From Spirochaetales bacterium (GTDB taxonomy: Bacteria > Spirochaetota > Spirochaetia > SZUA-6 > DRHE01): a stretch of 10,189 nucleotides of DNA. Both the position numbers and the translations under genes were made by a program. The stretch covers positions 1 to 10,189 of the forward strand of contig DRHE01000142.1 of NCBI GenBank assembly GCA_011049745.1, given 5' to 3'. Shown piece by piece: positions 5,875 through 10,189 of this stretch (positions are counted from its first letter, which is position 1; every line of letters begins with the position of its first letter). A model generated the notes under the pieces. The model was not told the DNA's origin and did no database searches. It worked only from the letters and a program-made list of their open reading frames with translations.

Positions 5875-7907
5875 AAAAAAGTCTTTTTTTAACCCTTGGG
5901 CTATGGCTGATGATAAATTTTACTCTCTTCAGCCAGGATGTACTGATAAACAGCAGCCACCAGGGACCGGTCAACAAGCTCTACTATGATGATAACCGGG
6001 ATCTCCTCTTTTCCAGCGGTGAAGATGGATCGGTGCTTATCTGGGATAGGGAGAAGCGAGAAATTCTTTTCCGTATGCAGATATCACATTTGCCGATTAA
6101 GATGTTTGCCGTACATCCCGAAAAAACTCAGCTGGCTGTAGTGGAGAGTGATCAGCTAAAAACTTTTCGCTTAAGTTTTTGGGACTGGGAAAAAGGCACC
6201 AGGCTCCTTTTACAGGATTTAGATGAATTGCCCTTATTCATCACCTATTCGCCCAAAGGGAAATATCTGCTCTATGCCAGACCCGAATACAACAGCCTGG
6301 TTCTGCTTAACCCTGAAACGGGAAGAGAATTGAATTTGCTTAAAGATGGCTCCGGTATTGTTTCCTTTGCCGTAATTTCCGGGGTAATTTCTGGGAAAGA
6401 AAACAATATAATGACTTATCAGCCCTCGGGCCTGATTACCTATTTAGAGATATCAAACGGCAAAATACTGAAAAGGGTGAAAACCCTTCCTGATCTTTCC
6501 GCTATTAAGATATTTCCCGATAATCTTTATATTGCCGCTTCCACCGGCGAGTCCCTGGTGGTGGTTGACCTGTTAAACGGCACAGTTAAGAGCAGGGTAG
6601 CCATTTCAGAGATCACTGCCATTGGTATATCCGGGCAGGGAAATGAGGTGGCCTCTATTAGCCGTGAAGCGGGAGAAAGCAGGCTGACTAAATTGTATTT
6701 CAACCGCAGGGAACTCTACAGCGTCAGTGTACCGGAGATCAAGGCTTTTGCCAATCTGAATGCTCTGACCTTTGCTGCCAGGTACCTCTTTTTTGGCGGC
6801 AGGGAAGGTAGCATTTCCTATTTGAATCGCCAGAATCAATATGAAGTTCTTGCTGAAAATCAGTTAATGGAAATATCCTCACTGGCCATGGCACAAAACC
6901 ACCTGGCGGTTGCCGGTCCTGAAAACATTTTTCTCTTCTCTGCAGAATTTTTGTTTGCCAACCTCCTTTCAGGACGCAGCCTGGCTGACAGATCCTTTTT
7001 AAGAGAGAAGAGGATAATCAATCCTTTTTCCGGAGAAAGCGGGGTTGAAATTTCTGATGAAGGCCGGCTTTTTCTGTGGGCCAGAGAAGATGAGCATGGG
7101 GGTATTATCTCTCTAGACCCGGATACAGGCTTGCAGAGAACAATCAATTTAGATTTCAGTTCAGCGCTGCTCTACTTTGAGGCAGCCCCGCAAGGTATAA
7201 TCACGGTAGAAAAGAGCGGTAAGGCACAGATCCTTGATAGTGACAGCTACCGGAAACTTTTTCAATATTGGGCTCCCGGAATGAATAAATTGATATATGT
7301 CGGTGACAGAGCTCTGCTGGTAGCCAAGAGCAGTGTTTCCGAGTTAAGCAGTCCTCTGCTTATGATCAACCAGGAGACAGGTGAGACTGTACCTATAGCT
7401 GATACCCGTCTATTTGTATTTGAACTGCTGTATGACAGATCAAGGAAACGTTTATTTTCACTGGGTATAGAACGGGATGGAGATAGTTATATTACCCAGT
7501 TGAAACAACATTCCGGAGCTGGTTTTAAGAAGATGCAGCTCTTGTATAGTTATCCGGGAGAGGACCTCAGCGCCTGCATGGTGCTTGATCATAGTGCGCT
7601 TTATGTCGCTTTAAATGATAAACCGCTAAGTCAGTGGAACGGCTACCGATTTATCGAGCTGGAGCGCTCCCCTCATAAGCCGGTAAAATTATTTACCCAG
7701 GACAGGGCTTTATTATCTCTAAACAGTGATTCAACTCTAACCCTCTGGGATACCAGGAGTAGAAGGATTATCCTTAATTTCTATATCTTTAAAGATGGTG
7801 AATGGGCTGCTTTTTTTCGTAATGGTCCAATTTATACTTCAAGCGGCGGGAAAAAATATTTAACTGATAGCACTAGTCGTGCGCCGGATTATTCTGGATT
7901 TTTTTAA
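5871..7907 (+). CDS. Secreted WD40-like beta-propeller repeat protein
   Basis: The 678-residue product begins with a likely signal peptide (MKK, then a hydrophobic core to about residue 20, LFSQ around the cleavage site), so it is probably periplasmic or anchored; no lipobox cysteine is present. The body is rich in short beta strands typical of WD40 or quinoprotein-like propellers. The clearest blades are at residues 33-59 (PVNKLYY...SSGEDGSVLIWD) and about 597-627 (PVKLF...LNSDSTLTLWD); those between are degenerate. After the last blade comes DGEWAAFFRNGPIYTSSGG, D642 to about 660, resembling the DG-x-W...G-x-Y tail seen in bacterial WD40/caspase-type proteins, although no peptidase domain is present here. 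The TTG start is chosen because it gives a TTGA overlap with the upstream gene, has AAGGGGAG just before it, and supplies the positively charged start of the signal peptide. The 3' end overlaps comFB on the other strand by 35 bp. Function unknown, perhaps a binding scaffold in the envelope. Confidence 0.85.
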   Translation: MKKSLFLTLGLWLMINFTLFSQDVLINSSHQGPVNKLYYDDNRDLLFSSGEDGSVLIWDREKREILFRMQISHLPIKMFAVHPEKTQLAVVESDQLKTFRLSFWDWEKGTRLLLQDLDELPLFITYSPKGKYLLYARPEYNSLVLLNPETGRELNLLKDGSGIVSFAVISGVISGKENNIMTYQPSGLITYLEISNGKILKRVKTLPDLSAIKIFPDNLYIAASTGESLVVVDLLNGTVKSRVAISEITAIGISGQGNEVASISREAGESRLTKLYFNRRELYSVSVPEIKAFANLNALTFAARYLFFGGREGSISYLNRQNQYEVLAENQLMEISSLAMAQNHLAVAGPENIFLFSAEFLFANLLSGRSLADRSFLREKRIINPFSGESGVEISDEGRLFLWAREDEHGGIISLDPDTGLQRTINLDFSSALLYFEAAPQGIITVEKSGKAQILDSDSYRKLFQYWAPGMNKLIYVGDRALLVAKSSVSELSSPLLMINQETGETVPIADTRLFVFELLYDRSRKRLFSLGIERDGDSYITQLKQHSGAGFKKMQLLYSYPGEDLSACMVLDHSALYVALNDKPLSQWNGYRFIELERSPHKPVKLFTQDRALLSLNSDSTLTLWDTRSRRIILNFYIFKDGEWAAFFRNGPIYTSSGGKKYLTDSTSRAPDYSGFF

Positions 7908-8163
7908 TCGCCTCTTTAACCGCTTTTTTTACTTCCCAGGCGTAATCAGTATTGTCGATTGCATGGGCATAGAGCGTACCCATTAACGATACCCGGTAGT
8001 AGGGTTTGATGGAGTTCAAAGCGTAAGCAGCCATATCGAGAATACATTCTTCACATTTGCAAACTTTATTGTTAGAGGCGAGCTCCCGTTCCAGCTCTTC
8101 TAATACCAGTCTTTCCGCTTCATTAACCAGGTTCTCGAAATTATAATTTTCTTTAAATGCCAT
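7873..8163 (-). CDS. ComFB-family protein (possible cyclic-dinucleotide receptor)
   Basis: This 96-residue acidic, mostly helical protein matches the late-competence ComFB family: an N-terminal helix (NLVNEAERLVLEELERELA), then the cysteine cluster VCKCEECILDMAAYALN with C35, C37 and C40 and the conserved Asp43, Ala and Asn50, followed by KPYYRVSLMG. ComFB was named from the Bacillus comF operon, where its role is unclear; cyanobacterial relatives (CdgR) have been reported to bind c-di-GMP. That this protein does so is inference. The start at 8163 has AAGGA 8 nt upstream. It lies 25 nt behind dnaB on the same strand and so is probably co-transcribed with it. Its 3' end overlaps the convergent propeller gene by 35 bp. 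There is no comFA or comFC next to it, which argues against a competence role here. Confidence 0.85.
   Translation of the reverse strand: MAFKENYNFENLVNEAERLVLEELERELASNNKVCKCEECILDMAAYALNSIKPYYRVSLMGTLYAHAIDNTDYAWEVKKAVKEAIKKIQNNPAHD
7884..7905 (+). terminator. Weak candidate intrinsic terminator of the plus-strand operon
   Basis: CCGGA at 7884-7888 can pair with TCTGG at 7893-7897 (one G-U pair) around a TTAT loop, followed by seven T at 7899-7905. The stem is short and the T-run ends inside the stop codon of the propeller gene, so termination here would cut off the stop codon in part of the transcripts. It may instead be chance sequence, with real termination further on inside the antisense comFB gene. 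Confidence 0.25.
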
Positions 8164-8171
8164 TACTCTGA

Positions 8172-8176
8172 TCCTT
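8172..8176 (-). promoter_or_regulatory. Ribosome binding site of the comFB-like gene
   Basis: On the minus strand AAGGA lies 8 nt before the ATG at 8163, inside the 25-nt gap after the dnaB stop. It supports the chosen start and independent initiation on the dnaB transcript. Confidence 0.65.
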
Positions 8177-8188
8177 ATACTTGTTTTA

Positions 8189-9538
8189 TTAGTGTATACC
8201 GGTGTCTTTGCTTATATCCTCAAATTTAGTATATTCCGGAATGAAAGCCAGTTCAATAGTTCCTACCGGGCCGTTTCTCTGTTTGGCGATGATAACTTCG
8301 GTTCTGATATTGTGCGGAAAACCATCACCATCAGCATCCGGCTGTCTCTCCCGGTGGAGAAAAATTACCACATCCGCATCCTGCTCAATAGAGCCTGATT
8401 CGCGAATATTTGCTAAAGAGGGACGCTTGCCTTCGCTCTCGCGGCTGACCTGTGACAATGCAACTACCGGGATATTCAATTCCCGGGCCAGGGCCTTTAA
8501 TGAACGGCTGATCTCGGCAATCTGCTCATGCCGGGGCATGTCCTGGTGCTCTGAGCCTATCAGCGTTAGATAGTCAATAAAGATAATGGCAACCTTATGC
8601 TGGGAGCGCATTCTCCTGGCCTGGGCCCGGAGGTCCAGGAGCTTGAGATTGGGGGAATCCTCTATATAGAGCGGAGCTTCATAGATCTTGCCTGCCGCCT
8701 CGGTAAGTTTATGAAAGTCAGAGGGTTTGAGAATTCCGGAGCGCAGAGCATGGGATTTAAGCCGCGCTTCACTGCTGAGGAGTCTCTGCATCAGAGCCAT
8801 GCTGGACATTTCCAGGGTAAAAAAACCCACCGGGATATGGTTCTTAATAGACATGTTGGCCGCCATGGTCAGAGCGAGTGCAGTTTTGCCAACAGATGGG
8901 CGGGCGCCGATTACAATAAACTCGGCATTTTGAAATCCCGCTGTGTACGAATCCAGGCTGGAGAAACCTGAGGGAACCCCGATATAGTCACCGCTGTTGT
9001 GAAAAAGCTTTTCAATTACCTCAATAGTCCGTGCCACAATTTCTCTGGCAACCTGATAGGAGCCAGTGTGCTGTTTATCGGTGAGCTCAAATATCTGGCG
9101 TTCCGCTTCTTCGATTATATAACGCACGTCTGTTGAATCATCGAATGAGCTTGCGTTAATCTCTGAAGCGATTCGCGCCAAATTTCTGCGCATGCTTAAT
9201 GCCTGAACAATTTGAGCATAATATTTTATATTTGCGCTGGTAGGAACTGCAGAGGTAAGCTGCGAAATATAAGCGGATCCGCCGCAGCTCTTAAGAAGAC
9301 CCTTAGTTTTCAACTCTTCGTTGAGAGTGATCAGGTCAATTGCTTCACTGCGATCAAAAAGCGATAAGATTGCCTCGTATATGCGTTGATGGGCTGTTTT
9401 GTAAAAATCATCGGGCCGCAGGTATTTCAGTACAGTGGAAAGAGACTCCGGATCCAACAGAAGCGCGCCGATAGTGGCTACTTCCGCCTCATCGTTATGA
9501 GGAGGAACTTTATCCCTTAAGGAGTCAGTCGCGGCCAT
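8189..9538 (-). CDS. dnaB: Replicative DNA helicase DnaB
   Basis: DnaB is the hexameric 5'-3' helicase that unwinds DNA at the replication fork and recruits primase. The 449-residue product has the usual length and two-domain plan. The N-terminal helical domain (about 12-115) starts with PPHNDEAEVATIGALLLD, followed by a linker helix and the RecA-like ATPase domain. That domain shows Walker A GARPSVGKT at 211-219 (Lys218, Thr219), the catalytic Glu243 in TLEMS, Walker B IIFIDY (Asp322), LSQVSRESEGKRPSLANIRE at 361-380, SGSIEQDADVV, and AKQRNGPVGT with the likely arginine finger Arg421. No intein is present in the usual insertion sites. ATG 9538 comes 4 nt after the rplI stop and has no clear Shine-Dalgarno sequence, so it is probably translated by coupling to rplI. 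Confidence 0.98.
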   Translation of the reverse strand: MAATDSLRDKVPPHNDEAEVATIGALLLDPESLSTVLKYLRPDDFYKTAHQRIYEAILSLFDRSEAIDLITLNEELKTKGLLKSCGGSAYISQLTSAVPTSANIKYYAQIVQALSMRRNLARIASEINASSFDDSTDVRYIIEEAERQIFELTDKQHTGSYQVAREIVARTIEVIEKLFHNSGDYIGVPSGFSSLDSYTAGFQNAEFIVIGARPSVGKTALALTMAANMSIKNHIPVGFFTLEMSSMALMQRLLSSEARLKSHALRSGILKPSDFHKLTEAAGKIYEAPLYIEDSPNLKLLDLRAQARRMRSQHKVAIIFIDYLTLIGSEHQDMPRHEQIAEISRSLKALARELNIPVVALSQVSRESEGKRPSLANIRESGSIEQDADVVIFLHRERQPDADGDGFPHNIRTEVIIAKQRNGPVGTIELAFIPEYTKFEDISKDTGIH

Positions 9539-9542
9539 TCAA

Positions 9543-9992
9543 TCAGGTTTCTTTTTCTACAACTACGTTTAAAGAGGCTTCTTCATGTTCATAGAGTTTT
9601 ACAGTGACTTTAAAATTTCCGGTCATGCGGATGTTATGCTCAGGCACCTCTATCCTTTTTCTCTCAATGCTGAAGCCCTTTTTTTCCAATTCCTGGGCTA
9701 TAAGCGCGTTATTAACTGAACCAAAGAGCTTGCCGCTCTCTCCGGCGGGCATAGCGAAAACCAGTTCTTCAGCTTCCAGTTTTTCCTTGAGGCTCATCGC
9801 TTCTTTGCGTTTCTCCTCTTTTCTGGTTTCAATTGCCGATCTCTTCTGTTCCAGGAGCATCAGGTTGTGCTTGCTATGGGGAACAACCAGCTTTTTAGGA
9901 AGCAGGTAGTTGCGTGCGTAGCCTCCGGTAACTTCTTTGATCTCGCCTTCTTCACCTAGGCCTTCAATGTCTTTATTGAGAATAACCTTCAT
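9543..9992 (-). CDS. rplI: 50S ribosomal protein bL9
   Basis: bL9 binds 23S rRNA near the L1 stalk base and influences reading-frame fidelity. From ATG 9992 the product has 149 residues, the usual length. The N-terminal domain begins MKVILNKDIEGLGEEGEIKE and carries the signature G-x2-G-x4-V-x2-GYARNYLLP at about 12-32. A long charged connecting helix (about 41-75, QKRSAIETRKEEKRKEAM) leads to the C-terminal domain with GKLFGSVNNALIA and VPEHNIRMTGNFKVTVKLY. After the YLLP motif the common G-x-A is replaced by KKLVVPHS, a small variation. A GTG four codons upstream (10004) is rejected because it overlaps the ribosome binding site and because the family starts with MKVILN. The start lies 1 nt after the upstream stop and dnaB follows after 4 nt. 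Confidence 0.97.
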   Translation of the reverse strand: MKVILNKDIEGLGEEGEIKEVTGGYARNYLLPKKLVVPHSKHNLMLLEQKRSAIETRKEEKRKEAMSLKEKLEAEELVFAMPAGESGKLFGSVNNALIAQELEKKGFSIERKRIEVPEHNIRMTGNFKVTVKLYEHEEASLNVVVEKET

Positions 9993-9993
9993 T

Positions 9994-10189
9994 TCAGTCT
10001 TCACTCCTTTGTTTTATTCTATATTTTATCCAGATTTCTGAAACACCTAAGGCGGGAATCAGCAGTAAAAAAACGATTCCTACCCGCGGAGTCATAATGA
10101 GAATGACTAAAGAAAAAGCAAATAAAAACCTTAATGGTCTGGTCAGCCTGAATTTTTCAAAAAGAAAGCGTATTATGCCGAACCCTGTC
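9994..10189 (-). CDS. Membrane protein, C-terminal end (DUF2232-like?), partial
   Basis: Reading the minus strand from the right edge, a frame stays open for 64 codons and stops with TGA at 9996-9994, one base before the rplI ATG. The translated end is basic and hydrophobic: GIIRFLFEKFRLTRPLRF, then FAFSLVILIMTPRVGIVFLLLIPALGVSEIW forming one or two membrane helices, and a charged tail ending KQRSED. The position directly before rplI, where a multi-pass membrane protein (DUF2232/YybS type) is found in several bacteria, suggests that family, but too little is visible to be sure. The tight join indicates co-transcription and coupling with rplI. It is certainly coding by its composition and end position; the family assignment is tentative. 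Confidence 0.65.
   Translation of the reverse strand, partial: TGFGIIRFLFEKFRLTRPLRFLFAFSLVILIMTPRVGIVFLLLIPALGVSEIWIKYRIKQRSED
10004..10008 (-). promoter_or_regulatory. Ribosome binding site of rplI (decides the start)
   Basis: On the minus strand AGGAG (within AAAGGAG) ends 11 nt before ATG 9992. It overlaps the in-frame GTG at 10004, which excludes that codon as a start. The site lies inside the last codons of the upstream membrane-protein gene. Confidence 0.7.

Noticed and set aside
6606..7147. Minus-strand open frames within the propeller gene (6606-6839, 6860-7147)
   Set aside because: Antisense to a long coding gene, no family resemblance, no convincing ribosome binding site.
8202..8971. 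Open frames on the plus strand opposite dnaB (8202-8573, 8597-8971)
   Set aside because: They lie fully antisense to a clear dnaB, have no recognisable domains or good start signals, and read as low-complexity by-products of dnaB codon use.
9604..9909. Plus-strand open frame opposite rplI
   Set aside because: Serine/leucine-rich shadow of the lysine/glutamate-rich bL9 codons; no start signal.
9992..10004. rplI start at GTG 10004
   Set aside because: The GTG overlaps the ribosome binding site, and bL9 proteins begin MKVILN, which matches ATG 9992.
1..10189. CRISPR arrays, insertion sequences, tRNA/rRNA genes, prophage or toxin-antitoxin modules
   Set aside because: Reading both strands showed no spaced direct repeats, transposase or integrase genes, RNA gene patterns or small paired toxin genes; almost all bases are within the listed coding genes.

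Overview
The window is a gene-dense stretch of a bacterial chromosome made of two housekeeping operons that run towards each other and meet at about position 7,900. Gene order (tsf-frr-uppS-cdsA-dxr-rseP without a pyrH), the CpXC and secreted beta-propeller genes after rseP, and the general look of the proteins suggest a free-living member of the Spirochaetales. That placement is an inference from memory of gene neighbourhoods, not a computed one. I see no mobile elements, tRNA or rRNA genes, CRISPR arrays or signs of recent transfer.

Plus strand, 1-7907: the 3' end of tsf (EF-Ts), frr (ribosome recycling factor), uppS (undecaprenyl diphosphate synthase), cdsA (CDP-diglyceride synthase), dxr (first committed step of the MEP isoprenoid pathway), rseP (site-2 intramembrane protease), a CpXC-domain protein and a large secreted WD40-like beta-propeller protein. 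From frr onward the genes are separated by at most a few bases or overlap by 1-4 nt, so they look like one translationally coupled transcript. The set links translation (tsf, frr) with envelope building: isoprenoid precursor (dxr), lipid carrier (uppS), phospholipid precursor (cdsA) and envelope proteolysis (rseP). The last two genes are lineage-type genes of unknown function.

Minus strand, 10189-7873: the 3' end of a small-membrane-segment protein (possibly DUF2232-like), rplI (ribosomal protein bL9), dnaB (replicative helicase) and a small ComFB-family protein. Spacing is again tight (1, 4 and 25 nt). This is the well-known ribosomal-protein/dnaB cluster, here extended by comFB. ComFB proteins have been reported as cyclic-dinucleotide receptors.

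The two operons overlap tail to tail by 35 bp: the last codons of the propeller gene and of comFB share DNA. Non-coding DNA is nearly absent; the longest gap is 83 bp between tsf and frr. Most of the window is ordinary core genome. The points that deserve a second look are the CpXC/propeller pair coupled to rseP, the ComFB protein behind dnaB, the two changed residues in the CdsA signature, and the overlapping convergent gene ends.
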